Shown in pieces: positions 49,061 through 60,791 of a stretch of 64,000 nucleotides of DNA (position 1 is its first letter; every line of letters starts with the position of its first letter). This DNA comes from Ananas comosus. Its lineage: Eukaryota > Streptophyta > Magnoliopsida > Poales > Bromeliaceae. Location of the stretch: positions 14,176,164 to 14,240,163 of the forward strand of contig NC_033623.1 in the NCBI RefSeq assembly GCF_001540865.1, written 5' to 3'. The position numbers were made by a program, and so were the translations under genes. The notes under the pieces are model-generated. The model did no database searches and was not told the DNA's origin. It worked only from the letters and a program-made list of their open reading frames with translations.

Positions 49061-51539
49061 ATGGATTCCTATACTTCCTCTTCTTCTTCTTCTTCTTCTT
49101 CTTCTTCTTCTTCTTCTTTTGATGAGTGGGTTCGGAGGGGATGTGGGAGCTATGGTGCCATGGCTTCTCAGGTGGCTGGGAGGGTGCTTTGCGCCACCAT
49201 CACATGCATTTTTGCTATAGGTTTGTTTTGTTTTGTTTTGTTTTTTTTCATCTTTTTATGCTTGATAAACTTGTTGGTGAAGTGCTACATGAGAGTTTGT
49301 GGTGATTTGGGATGTGGGCTTTCTCTAGCATTAGTGCTAGAGCATGATTTGATGAGTTTGGTGTTTGATTCCTGCATTTGCCATTGGTGATTTGAAATTG
49401 GTTTTTTTATTTTTTTTCCCTTTCGTTTTCAATCAATGGTTCATTCCCTTTAAGCCTCTGCTCTAGAACAGGATTTGATGAGTTTAGTGCCTTTTATTTT
49501 TTTATTTGTTTGCATCAAATGTTTGATTTTTAACATACCTCTGCTTCTGTAATCATCTGATGCATAATTTCCTTGTTTGATCCTGAATCACTGGGTACCA
49601 TTTTGATTAAATGATATGCTGATGCTTGTTTCTGTGCTATCTCATTTGGGTTCAGTGGGCTCATTTGTCGGCGCCGTCACCGGTGCTTTGATCGGCTTAG
49701 CGACCGAAAGCGGGATGTTCCGAGGGGCCGGGATTGGGGCTATTTCCGGCGCGGTCTTCTCGATCGAGGTCGTCGAATCATCTCTCGATCTGTGGAAGTC
49801 GAATGAGTCTGGAATATGGAGCATATTGTATGTGGTAAGCTTTGAAAGAGCCTAATAGTTCTCTCCAGAAGAAATTGCTATGTTACCATACAATTGAAAA
49901 CCTTTTTTGGGTTAAAATGTGATAGCAGTAGTTAACTCTTCATTTTAGTTGAAGTTTACTCCAGGGTTTAGTTTTGTCCTCGTAGTTCCATTTGTAGCTA
50001 TGTAGTCCCTTCCTCGTAGCTCCGTTTATGTCATGATAACACCATTCTGAGACTAAACCGATTGTTAAAATCAAAACTTTGAGGATGACGTTAATAGCCG
50101 ATATTGAACTTTTAAGGGCGAATTTTGGAATCGAGGTCAATTTCTGACGTTAAGCCAGGGTCACACTTCAAGACTAAATTATCATATTTGCAACGGGTCG
50201 AACTTCAGGGACTGAATTTGTGATTAACTCTATCGAAAAACCCTCAGTTAAAATGGATGTGAATGTCTATTCAAGTACCAATTCACCGACTTATCATACC
50301 ATTTAAATAAAAGTAGAGAAACCTAGCATTCTTGCAATAGTTATCTGTCTCCTCCTCGCTGCCTGGGGCCTGTCAGTTGTGAACATGCTATGCTTTTATG
50401 AACATTTTTGTCCATCTTAAGAGAGGTTTCTATTGAAATGAACAAACTTCGTACCTTTTAAAGAGGTTTGGTACCCTGTTGCAACAATTGACTGACTTAA
50501 GCTAATGAAATGTTGATGACGCTGGTTTATTTTAGTTTACTCTTGTCTAAGGGAATGCCAGTGGGTAATTTCTTTATACTCGGCCAACATTACAGAGTTA
50601 AGCACAATAAACCTGAAACAGTACAAGGTACACATTTGAGCATGTGGGGTGGTACATTTGGAGAATTGTGTTAGCTAAACTATGAGCTTTAACGTTGCAC
50701 CTGCGGTTAGCATAAGAAAGAGAAATATTTAGATGCAGCTTAAAAATCCTAGGTAAGTGCCTGCGTTCTTATAGTTGTAGTGCATTACATCTCTACTTAC
50801 TATTCGGCGGCTAAGAAGTTGACCTCTTCTAAGTTACAGTGCTCACTATACTTCTAAACTCATTTGTTCAGATGGACATCATCTGTAGTCTTCTGAGTGG
50901 GCGACTTGTAAGGGAAAAGGTCGGTCCTGCAGTGCAGAGTGCTGTACAGAGCCAGGTATCAACTCATGTCCTCTTTTCTTTTTTTTCATATAAGTTGTAG
51001 CAAGACTCGAATCAAAATAGAAAATATGCATTTCCAATACATTGTTATCTATTTTACTGGTGCATGTTGACATCTTTTGCTAGCAATTTAAAGAAGATTA
51101 GTAGTACAATGCTTTGGTAATGATTCAACCGGTTCTGATTACAGATGAGTGCTTTAGGCTCATCGTACATGGAAGTTCCTGATTTCTTCGAAACTGGAGG
51201 AACGAGAGGCGTATCAAAGGATTCAATTGACAATATCCCAAAGATTAGAATTACCATGGGAAATAAAGTCGACGAAACGGGAGAGAACATCTGCTGTTCT
51301 GTATGCCTCCAGGTTGGTTTCGGTTTTACGTAAATTTCACGTTGGTGATTTCCAATAATAGTAGTATTGCACTAAGTGTTAAAACTTTTCAGGATTTCCA
51401 AGTTGGAGAGATTGTAAGAAGCTTGCCTTATTGCAGACACATGTTTCATTTGCCGTGCATCGACACTTGGCTCACAAAGCACGGTTCCTGCCCACTGTGT
51501 AGACGAGATGTCGAAACCACTAATGTATGCAAACTATAG
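49061..51539 (+). CDS. RING-H2 E3 ubiquitin ligase, NEP1-interacting-protein-like; 5 exons
   Basis: 245 residues. Exons: 49061-49220, 49656-49834, 50872-50955, 51145-51312, 51393-51539; GT-AG introns with consistent phases. The protein has a poly-Ser N-terminus encoded by a (TTC)n microsatellite, a hydrophobic N-terminal segment (about 36-53), a Gly/Ala-rich membrane-type segment ([30 protein letters not shown], about 57-88) and a C-terminal RING-H2 with C192, C195, C211, H213, H216, C219, C230 and C233 all present. This layout is that of the NIP1/NIP2 (ATL-related) proteins, which in Arabidopsis interact with plastid RNA polymerase NEP1 and bind E2 enzymes. Membrane localisation is inferred. 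A long poly-Ser tract is length-variable and may differ between accessions. Confidence 0.9.
49076..49118. repeat. (TTC)n microsatellite in coding sequence
   Basis: A TCT/TTC run encodes the poly-Ser stretch near the N-terminus of the RING-H2 protein. Confidence 0.9.
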
Positions 51540-53375
51540 GCGCATATAAATGTATATGTAATCGTCCAACGAACATTGGACTTTGTAATCCATCTATAAT
51601 TATACAGAGTTCTTCGCCTTTTATGGGGCTACATCTTTGCAGAATCGGCAGAGTTCTATGACCCCTGTGTCATCCATTAATCTCATGCAAAGGACTAGTC
51701 AATTTCTGACGAGCTTAAACAAGTATAAACAATTACCCTTGCAAATACGATGCATTTATTCATCGTTTCGTGTTTTTGTTTCTGTTTACTTAGCGCAGTA
51801 AATGAAATATCTACATCATTGTTCACTTAATTATGGTTTGTACTATAGGGTTAGGTATTGAATGGTTTATGGTAGAGAATGTGTATTAAGATGAACCACT
51901 TGTTGGACCTATTAGTACATACGCCCGTGCATCTGTGGCTTCCACTGGTGTTTGGTTCTGAAAAAGGGGTTGGTAACCGCTTCCAATGTTAGGTAAGAAC
52001 CGACACGTAACTAACATATAGCTATAATTTGTACGGGGATCGTTGAATAGCCCCGTGTATTCGAATTAAATTAGGATGGTTTGGGATAATGTGACGTGGT
52101 TAAATTGTAAGTAGGAATTTTTCGTGGTTCAGCTCCGAAAAGATGAAATCGCTTTTGTTAAGGTTTAGAATGGCGGTGAACCGCTCAAACTGGTCTTGCT
52201 TTTAGTGCGGATATCAAACAACAATGCGTCCTAATGAGGTACATTATCCTTCCATGCTCTTACGTTGCTACCGATTGATGATTTCTAGAAGTTACTACTA
52301 GGGGTGGTGTTGGTTAGATTTTGGAGGACTCGGTGAAACCTAACATTTTGTCAACACAGTTATACTTCTGTAGAGTGGGACCATATGTGATTTAATTAAG
52401 TGGCAGTTTGATAATTTGCTATAGTGGGAATTAAATATAAGATTTTGAAAGCGGAAGCTTACCTTTGTTTCTTCCAATTCTGCCACAGAGAGAATCAACT
52501 AATAAAGAACTCGGACACTGTTTGTACTTCAGAGCTGGGCCAAACAGGTTGGTGTAGTCTTCCCTGATTTTATACGGAAGAAACCTTGTCTTGAAAAATA
52601 CCCTAATTAAAACTCCATTTCTTGCAGGTCTTGCCCTGTTGGAAATGTAGCAGCAATTCTGTCACGAAATATTCTGAGATGTTTCTGATAGCCCGTCATT
52701 CAACTAGAAATAATTCACCGTTGATATTTCAGGTAGTGTAGGACCTTCATAATAATATAATATCCTTTCAAAAACCAAGATATATCCGCAAAATTAAGAA
52801 TCACTTCAAAGGCTCTTACGTAAAAGAGTAACTTTATATCAAGAATTTTTTTATATAAAATGGAGTGTGAGATAGGATATTTACATACTAAAGACATCAA
52901 AGAGAGGGCATAACATAATTTTCGGGGAAATTGCACCATTGGACCCTGAACCTTTAGTCAAGTTTTCACTTTGGTCTCTAAACTTTTATATTGGGCACTC
53001 AACACTAAGGAAACAACATTCCCTGAATCCAGTGCGCTTATACTTTGCACCACAAATCCATTGTCCCTCTAGTCATTCCTTTCTTACAATTCAACTAGCC
53101 AATTTCCAAGTAGAGATCAAATATGAGATCAGATCTAAGGCCGATGGAAGCATGACGGACAGATGTACAGATGCGCCGGTTTTTTTTCTTTCTTCTAACA
53201 GTAACCAAGCCTAAAGAGAAATGATTTTCAAAAGTTAAGAGTTGCCCAATATTCAACTTAAAAGTTTGAGAACCAAAGTAAAACTTGGCTATAAGTTCGA
53301 CGTTTAATGGTGAAATCTACACCTTAATTTTGCATAAACGAGCATTACAGTGCCAACGATAAATAATAAACGCCA
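51540..53375. other. Intergenic between RING-H2 and the flavoprotein gene
   Basis: It holds the 3' UTRs of the two convergent genes. The remainder (about 51900-53200) shows short ORFs only and nothing recognisable. Confidence 0.5.
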
Positions 53376-56300
53376 TTAGAGAAAGAAGTCGGACAGTGGA
53401 AGCTGAGATCTTATCTCGTTAGCTCTTCTGTTGAAATTTCGTAGTGCTTCAATATGAGGCTCATCTTCCTCAACTGCTATTATTTTGGCAAAGTTACCCT
53501 CACCGAGAAAATCCACTACCCTATTAGCAGCTTCTAGTCCAGTCACATAGGCTTTTTCCTAGTATGGGAAAAAACTTACAATGTGTATTTAATTTCTCAC
53601 AAGAACCAGCAATCGAGAGAGAGGGAGAGAGAGAGAATCTGCAAAATAGTTTCAAGTCCTTACCTTGGACCAGGACCCATGTCGATTAACAATCCAATCA
53701 CCAGCCATAAACAAGTTTGGGAAGGAAGTCGAGCCTCGCATCATGTACCTATAAGAACCTGCAACTTATATGCTTGTAATTAGAATTCAATTGGGGCCAT
53801 CCTTGGAAGAATCATATAGATAAGCCCATATATCAGCTCAAAGCAAACAAAATCATGGCCGACATACCTTTCAATCTAATCTATTTGATAACACGTCAAA
53901 TTAACTAAATCCCTGCAAGAGTGTAAGTAGTTATACATTGGGCCCATTCTTGTATCTCATTTCATAACCTGACTTAATGGTATGAACACTAAAATTGTGT
54001 CCATTAATACATGCCACGTCTAAAATTGCATTAAACTTTCCCCAGTTTTCTCTAGTCTCTTTCTGTCTCACAACTTTTTTCTGCATAAACATGGCAAAGG
54101 TCCATTCTCTTTCAAATTTCCAAAATGATGCATGTGTGTCCTATTTGATGGACTAGCAACCCTCTTTAGACAGGGCTTACTAAAGACTCTAGAGGCCAAT
54201 ATTTCTTGAAATTGTGCTTCACTTATATGAATATTAGTAAGCACAAGTAACAGTTTATAAGTTGTCTTTTTTCTTCCCCCCATAGCTTCAGAGAAACAAC
54301 TTAACATCAAACAACCACAACAGAATATCTTCAAAAATTTGCCCAACAATCATAAAATAACCTCTCAACAAATTTGCATATATAACGGAAGCAGATCATC
54401 ATGTTAATTATATATTTCAGAGAAAATTGGTAAAAAAGAGGCCCACTTTACGCTGAGCAATGACCACAGCAATCATAAGCATGAGGTGTAAGCATTAAAT
54501 ATGAAAAAAAAAAGACCATCAAATGCATAGTTTGCCCCTACAAACACCAGATAGATGAGCAAAGCTTGTACAATGATGCTACATTATCATACTATGACCT
54601 ACAACTGTTAAATACAAAGCTGACAAAGATCTGAAATATGCATCAGCAAACTTATAATCAGAAAATGCTACCTGGAGAAAAATGAGTTGCAGACATGGGG
54701 CATCTTACAACCATTTGCTGCACTATAACGGCCTCTTGGAATTCTGGTATGCATTTCCTTAGATATGGCATAACATTTGCAACAATCTGTTCATCTTTTA
54801 GCGGCAATAATTGACTGGCATTGTACTGCAGCAAGTGAAAATTCAGATAGATGGATTCTAATAATAAATCTAACATTCAGGTTTTTCGCATAGGTGCCCC
54901 TGTAACTATGCAAAATTGTGCGAATTCAGTGCAAATTTGGCATTTGTGTGTAGCCCTGACAAACTTGTTATTTGCACATATGCATTGTCAGGAGTATCCA
55001 CGCGGGCATGCGGGAAAATCAACAAGGTTCACACATACCAACTATGCAAAACATCTTTTTTTTCTATTGCCAAAGATAGTCAACAAAGAAACAATAGAAC
55101 TTACAATCTCGGTCTCTAAAACTGTTGCTGCTTCATTGTCATAATCATCATAAATTGAAGAGAGATCAAAGAAAGTCCATCCAGCAGAATCGTCGAAGCC
55201 ATAGCAGACATTGGCTGCATTCGGAATTTTAACCTGATAGCTTTTAAAATCAGCACTTGAACTTGAAGATGCCTTCTGACTCGACAAAGAAAAGAAGATT
55301 GCATTTTGCTTACCTTTCTATCAAGCCATAGTTTAACAGAGACCACATCAATGGTATCCAATTTAAGAACATTCATAAATTCCTGCCGTGTCTGTAGCAA
55401 AGGACTACATGAAACTCAGTTGTCAGCAAGCATGCTAAGGAAAGGCATTTTAGTAAGTACCTGAAATTCTCACAGATTATTATATTTAAAAAGGATGATT
55501 CTGTTGCATATATATAAGATTTGAACTTCCACATATTGTTATACAGAAGAAGAACAGTACTAAGTTTGCAGTAAATAGATTTCAAGTAGATAGGTTAGAC
55601 ATGCGCAGATAACTATGAACCCAGAAAACCATTTGAAAAATCTATTAGGCAGGCTGTGATTTCTAATAAGAAGAGGTTGATGCTGTCACCAATTTCAGAA
55701 AGTTCTACCTGCTGGTAATTATGGACTGAAGAGCTGAGACTCCAACAGCTAAAATAAATGCATCAGCCTTGTGAATCTCCTGCCCACATGCAACCCCTGA
55801 AATGCATCCACTCTCTTCGTTTATGATAAAGTCTGTTGGTTTTCTGTTTCCATGGAACTTTAAGCCTTTTAATTCCAGTGATTTGAGCCACGGAGACAAA
55901 ATCTTTTCTTCAACTGTCCCACGACACCATACGACATCAAAATTTTGCTGTACAGGCCAAAAGAAGTGAAGTAACCCACAAGATCATAGTGATGGCTTAG
56001 TCTCTGTCAAAAATGGCTACCGCAAGACTTTAGTGATGGCTTAGTCTCTGTCAAATATGGCTAACACAAGCCATATGATAAGCAATAAACCAAAAAAATA
56101 CTTTTAATCAGTGGAAGGAACGAACCTGATGTGAGAGAACGTAATAATACAGCATCCCCAAGGTTGCAGCTGCACTACACTGCTCTCCTGGAGCAAACAA
56201 GCCAACCTGAACTACTGGTCCAAAAACTTCTTGATAAAGCCGCCGAGAGCAACCAAATTGTTTAAATAGTTCCCTTGAAGTCACTGCCATTAAAAGCTCC

Positions 56301-57643
56301 TATCAAACTTTAAAATGTGTCAAGTTCTGAGGCTTCATTAAGTACCATGAGCAATCCGCTATCAAGATAACTTCCTCACTTGCATCATATTTCCTCCAAG
56401 CCATGTCAGTGTTGTCAAAGTCAATGACTGCATTCCATAAGCATACATTAGAGTGTTGATATAATGGAAAGATCTAACGTGAACAGTAGGACCCAAATCA
56501 AAAACTCTTTTGGGTTTCCAGAAGTAATATTCTAAGGAAGAAATCAATGTCTTGAATCAATACCTGCAGCCATAAGAGGAATTGGAGTCAATCGATCCAC
56601 CAAAGGAAGGCGAGGAAACTATATAAAAGAAGAAATAAAGGCCTGATTCAAACAAGAGCAAAAACAGAATAACGCTGATGATTTCAATGGGGTGAGGAAT
56701 GCTGTTATGAACATACTTGGGGATATATAAGAGCACCAAGAGGAGCCGGTAATCGAGGCAAATCCTGAAATATAGGAAGCTCAACCTGCATAGTGATTAC
56801 CAACTGACATGCTCAGGATAGATGATCACCACAAAGCATGACGAAGATCAAGAGCCTCTTTTCCATGCTCTTGCTTTGCCTGAAATTCCTTTTGTGTGAA
56901 GAAGTCATGGAAAAGAGCATTCGGCCACTCAACACGCTCTGCTTTTGATACGAAAATAAGCAAAAATATGTTGACTAATAATGTGCATACAGAAGTACTT
57001 CACCTCAATGCCTTCTGGGGAGTAAAATGCCGCTTTAGTCCACTTAGTGAACGGTTCAACACCAAGCTCATCAACAACAGAGAATATATTACGATACGGA
57101 TACCAAAAACCTACAGTTGCATTCCGATGATTAAGGTCACCGCAGAGAAGGATAACACTACGAATCTTCTTTTTTAGTTTAGTAGAACAAAGATTAAGGT
57201 GTTGAATTTACCTATATATCAAAAATTGTCAGCATCAGCGTTTCTAAAGTAAGATTTACACTACCAAATTACATGCGCCTCGAATCCTTAAAGAGTTTCA
57301 AAGTAAAACAGATTTCAAACAACTAAACTATTGTTCAACGATCCATCGTCTATCCCTAATCATGATCATGCATTCTTCCAACTGTATATTATGAACAAAT
57401 TTCCAACAAACAACGTACAAACCCAGGAATTACGTGATTACACGCTCAACATCAGATCCCAAGAATCAAATATAATCGCAAAAAATCCTCAATAGAAAGA
57501 GGGGGGGGGCGGAAAGGCACACCTCTGACACCGATCTCCTCGGCGGGCCCAATCCCTGCTTCAAGAAGCGTAACATCGAAACCCTACAATCATGTAGCAA
57601 AGTAGAAGATCGAGAAAAACACATCAGGAAGCATTCCTGGAAC

Positions 57644-57683
<40 letters not shown>

Positions 57684-57758
57684 TGATGAGGTGGTGAGCG
57701 GAGGCGAAACCGGCCCACCCGGCGCCGAAGACAACGACCTTCTTCGGCAGAGGCCCAT
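53376..57758 (-). CDS. FAD-dependent amine-oxidase/phytoene-desaturase-like flavoprotein; 13 exons, start unresolved
   Basis: Exons: about 57679-57758, 57523-57583, 57004-57110, 56717-56785, 56564-56618, 56380-56427, 56126-56283, 55709-55947, 55314-55404, 55105-55233, 54672-54825, 53664-53758, 53376-53558. Exons 2-13 encode 462 residues in perfect phase with GT-AG introns. Exon 1 encodes the dinucleotide-binding motif VVVFGAGWAGFASAHHL, and exon 12 the C-terminal FAD motif LFMAGDWIVNRHGSWS. The protein is thus an NAD(P)/FAD oxidoreductase of the amine-oxidase/carotenoid-desaturase superfamily, plant homologues of unknown substrate, probably plastid-associated. Oddity: no ATG is in frame with exon 1. 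The nearest ATG (57756-57758) is in another frame. Either a base is wrong or missing, or initiation is unconventional. Substrate not assigned. Confidence 0.88.
57644..57677. repeat. (GA)n at the start of flavoprotein intron 1
   Basis: A GA run (CT on the gene strand) begins right after the exon 1 donor. Confidence 0.9.
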
Positions 57759-57835
57759 GGGGAGGTGGGGAGAGCTCGGCTCGGCAATGGCTACTACGCA
57801 CGGTTTCTCCCACGCCACGTCTCGCGCTCCCCCTT

Positions 57836-57844
57836 CTTATATAG
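57836..57844 (-). promoter_or_regulatory. TATA box of the flavoprotein gene
   Basis: The minus strand reads CTATATAAG, about 80-90 bp before the expected coding region. Transcription would start near 57805-57812, which makes a coding start further upstream unlikely. Confidence 0.65.
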
Positions 57845-58047
57845 TTTCGGTTGTGGTGGAGAGCGAAGCCGCGTTGGATTGGATTGTAATGTGTGGCGAA
57901 TAATTGGACTCAGCCTACGGGCCTAAGTAGGCCGTAAAAGAGCTAATCTCTTGAATTAGGTTAAAATGGGCCGAGGCCCAATGGCTGAACCGTCGACCCG
58001 GTCTAATACACTGTCAACTGAAAATATGCTCCAACAAATGTTTACTT

Positions 58048-58119
58048 GTTACCGATCGTTTCTAGAGCAAGTGGCAAAAAATTTGATGATTCTACCCATC
58101 TATCAAAAAAAAAAAACAA
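58048..58119 (+). mobile_element. SINE copy m, internally deleted
   Basis: The tRNA-like head (TACCGATCGTTTCTAGAGC, AAGTGGCAAA) jumps directly to the 3' end (CCCATCTATC plus poly(A)), with the middle missing. Confidence 0.75.
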
Positions 58120-58252
58120 TTGTTTACCTTTTTTTTATTATTTCCTGTGTAATTATGCAAACATAAACACATGGCAAAATTTAACTTGTAAAGGAAAAAA
58201 AACAGTCTAATGAGTGGGAAGCTCTAGTAGGCATAGTTTTAACTATTACAGT

Positions 58253-58417
58253 CACCGACCGTCACTAGAGCAAGTGACAAAATGGTTGGTGGTTGGTACC
58301 CGATATTCAAGTTCGAATCCTAGTTTATTCACATTTCCAACTAAATTTATTTTTAAATGAAATAAACGAAACGAGTAACATGCTACCAATCTCTCTCTTT
58401 AAAAAAAAAAAAAAAAC
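58253..58417 (+). mobile_element. SINE copy n
   Basis: Full-length: ACTAGAGCAAGTGACAAAATGG, AAGTTCGAATCCTAG, body, AAACGAGTAACATGCTACC and a long A-run. AGTCAC recurs on both flanks. Confidence 0.88.
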
Positions 58418-58977
58418 AAAATAGTCACAGATAAAACAAACCTTTCTAAAATATGTATAGCAATATATTTTGTTTGTTACACAAGTCTACCATAGATATA
58501 TCAATGTGAACAATCAAAGAACAGCACATCTCATGTGTCTCGAAATAGGAAAAGCAATATGTATACCCCCTTATAAATCATATCTCCAAACCAACCTCAA
58601 TAGTGTTTTGAATAAGTCGAGAAGGACTTCACTAATAATAAATTTATAAGAAAAACTTGAAATTTACAAAACTTTTAGATTTTTACAAGAAATCTTACTC
58701 GAGCTTTGATTTTGTAATATCAAACTACTTTTGTTAGCGTAGCCTCCTCCCTCCTCCAGTCAAAATTGATCGATCCCTAATGCAAGGTCACTTAAATCTG
58801 TATATTATGAAACAAATAGTAAATCATATGGTACACTGTATAAGTTTATATGATAAATTTTATAAATAATTAAAATTAAAATTAAAATATATAAAAATGA
58901 TGATATGGTCGGAAATAAAGTACTGTACTTACTGCGCCACGTGTTGTTTTTCCAAATGTTGTTGCCCAGAGCAATCA
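58418..58977. other. Intergenic, no gene seen
   Basis: AT-rich with no recognisable gene or repeat. Confidence 0.5.
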
Positions 58978-58986
58978 GCAAAATAT

Positions 58987-59768
58987 GGGCCTTTTTTTGC
59001 ATTTAGCAAATTTTTATTTTAAAATTTATCCTGCCAAAATTTAATTTGCAAAAATGATTCTGACTTGCCACATCAGCACCAAGAGGGTAGGGCGGGGGCC
59101 GTGTGTTAAATTGAACACGGTAAATCATTTACGGTGTTCAAATACGGTGAATGGTTCACCGTATTTAATACGTATTTTTTATATATTGAAAAGTGAAATA
59201 GGAGGTAGGAATGTCAATAGGTATGAATATCCGAAATATTATCTAAATTCAAACCCGAATAAATTATATATATATATACATAATTTATTTTTATTTATTT
59301 ATACAATATATAAAATATTTAATAATTTTTATTTCTTAGATCTTTATCCAACGGTATAGATTTTTAAAACCCGCTGGGTTCAGTTTCGGATTTCCAGTTT
59401 TTGGTCGGATATAGATATGGATATGGATATGAATTTTTAAAATCTGTCGGGTTCGAATCCGGATTTGGATTTTAATTTGATTTTCGGGTTCGGGTTCGGA
59501 TTTTTGAAAATGAGAAGAAAAGGAATACAAATTCCCTATTCTTCTTTTCAATATACAAAAAAATACGTACTAAATACGATAAACCATTCATCGTGTTTAG
59601 ACACGGTGAATGATTTATCGTGTTTAACTTAACTACCGCCCCAGCCCCGCCCACGTGGCGCTGACGTGGCGCCTGCGTGACAGGCTAGAGCCATTTTTGC
59701 AAATTAAATTTTGACAAAACTATTTTTAAAATAAAAATTTGTCAGGGAACTAAATGCAAAAAAAGCCC
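58987..59768. mobile_element. Foldback Mutator-like element 2, 9-bp TSD
   Basis: Left GGGCCTTTTTTTGCATTTAG and right CTAAATGCAAAAAAAGCCC are inverted repeats, and similarity extends inward through CAAATTTTTATTTTAAAA. An exact 9-bp duplication GCAAAATAT flanks it (58978-58986, 59769-59777). Like the element at 33333 it carries GGTGAAtgGTTCACCG and CCACGTGGCGC modules. A GGTTCGGATTT-rich block at about 59200-59520 looks like a later insertion. Confidence 0.9.
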
Positions 59769-59787
59769 GCAAAATATATGTATACAT

Positions 59788-60436
59788 GGCTAAATTACAG
59801 AAAATTCTCCTGTTAAAATCCGCTTTTTCACTTCCCCTGTCATTTAAAACCAATATTTTGCCTCCTTGTAAAATAAAAAATGTGCACTTCACCTCCTACC
59901 GTTAGGGTTCCGTTATAACATTTTTTTTATGCCAAAAATGCTCTTCCGCCCCTCTTCCCTGTTGATTCGATGGCTTCTGGGACGGCGCTCTCGTCGGCCT
60001 CACCCTCCTCCACGAGCTCAACCTCCTCTTCGACCGCCCCCTCAACGCCATCTTCCTCAACTACAACCGCCTCCGCCGCTGCCGCCCCATCCCCGCCAAC
60101 CTCGACGACTCTCCGGCCTCCATCGTCGTCCTCGCCCACAACAAACTCGGCGACTGCATCCCACTCTCCATCAGCCGCATAGCCGACACCCTCAACGAGA
60201 ACGTCCTCCTCGACGACGACCTCGCTGCCTGCGTCCCGCCCGGGGTCGGCCTCCTCCGCTGCGAATGAGGAGGATGAGGGAGAAGACGAAAATGGCGAAG
60301 GGCAAAAGGGTCATTTTGTCACACCGTACCCCTCGTAAACATTTTTTATTTTACAAGGGGGCAAAGTGTAGGTTTTTAAATGACGAGAGAAAAAGTAAAA
60401 AATCGAATTTTGACAGGAATTTTCTGTAATTTAGTC
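59788..60436. mobile_element. Long-TIR element carrying a captured LRR-extensin fragment (Pack-type)
   Basis: The ends are inverted repeats of about 100 bp: GCTAAATTACAGAAAATTC at the left and GAATTTTCTGTAATTTAGTC at the right, followed inward by matching CATTTAAAA and TTGTAAAATAAAAAATG blocks. The interior 59960-60265 is GC-rich and encodes an LRX fragment (separate entry). Long TIRs plus a captured exon resemble Pack-MULEs. No clear 9-bp duplication, so the superfamily is inferred. Confidence 0.8.
59963..60268 (+). pseudogene. Captured leucine-rich-repeat extensin (LRX) fragment
   Basis: Frame starting at 59963 (TTCGATGGC...) reads to a stop at 60268. It contains ELNLLFDRPLNAIFLNYNRL, then PIPANLDDSPASIVVLAHNK, then GDCIPLSISRIADTLNE and CVPPGVGLL. 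This is the order and spacing of the C-terminal LRRs of LRX/PEX proteins (FDRPLDAIFLN..., NSPASVVVLAN..., GCIPPSIG..., GCLPPEIGLL), which link cell walls to RALF signalling. No Cys-rich hinge or extensin domain follows, and the start is not its own, so it is a gene fragment. Confidence 0.85.
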
Positions 60437-60551
60437 TATATTTTTTTATTTGTTTATTTACATTTTCCGAGGTAGAGTCGGTAAGTAATAAGAGGTTAAA
60501 TAACTCGGGTTCTTAATTGCTGAGGCGCAAAGCAACTTCGCCTCTCATTGC

Positions 60552-60563
60552 TTTAATATAAAA
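60552..60563 (+). promoter_or_regulatory. Candidate TATA box for the OSCA-like gene
   Basis: AATATAAAAAG near 60555. The predicted leader would be about 230 bp and include the telomere-like repeats and the uORF. Weak positional inference. Confidence 0.35.
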
Positions 60564-60755
60564 AGTCGTCGATCAAATTAATTGTCGCGAAAATTTAATA
60601 GGAAAAGAAAAGGAAAATATTTTAAAAAACTTCCACGTCGCACCGTCTCCGGATCCGTGCCGTCTCCCTCACGAAGGTATCGCGACCCGCATCTATTCCC
60701 GCATCCAAGCTCCCCTCTTTCGTCTCTTTCTCCTCCTCCTCCTCCTCCTCTGGGT

Positions 60756-60780
60756 TCGGGTTAGGGTTAGGGTTAGGGTT
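60756..60780. repeat. Telomere-type repeats (telo-box) in the OSCA leader
   Basis: Three to four TTAGGG units (ggttAGGGTTAGGGTTAGGGTTTT) lie 40 bp upstream of the start. Telo-boxes of this kind are common in plant 5' leaders and can be bound by Myb-like telomere-repeat proteins. Confidence 0.85.
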
Positions 60781-60791
60781 TTGCTTCCTCG

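Noticed and set aside
59929..60429. 166-aa Pro/Arg-rich ORF in the LRX-capturing element
   Set aside because: It is read in a different frame from the LRR-like translation and is compositional.
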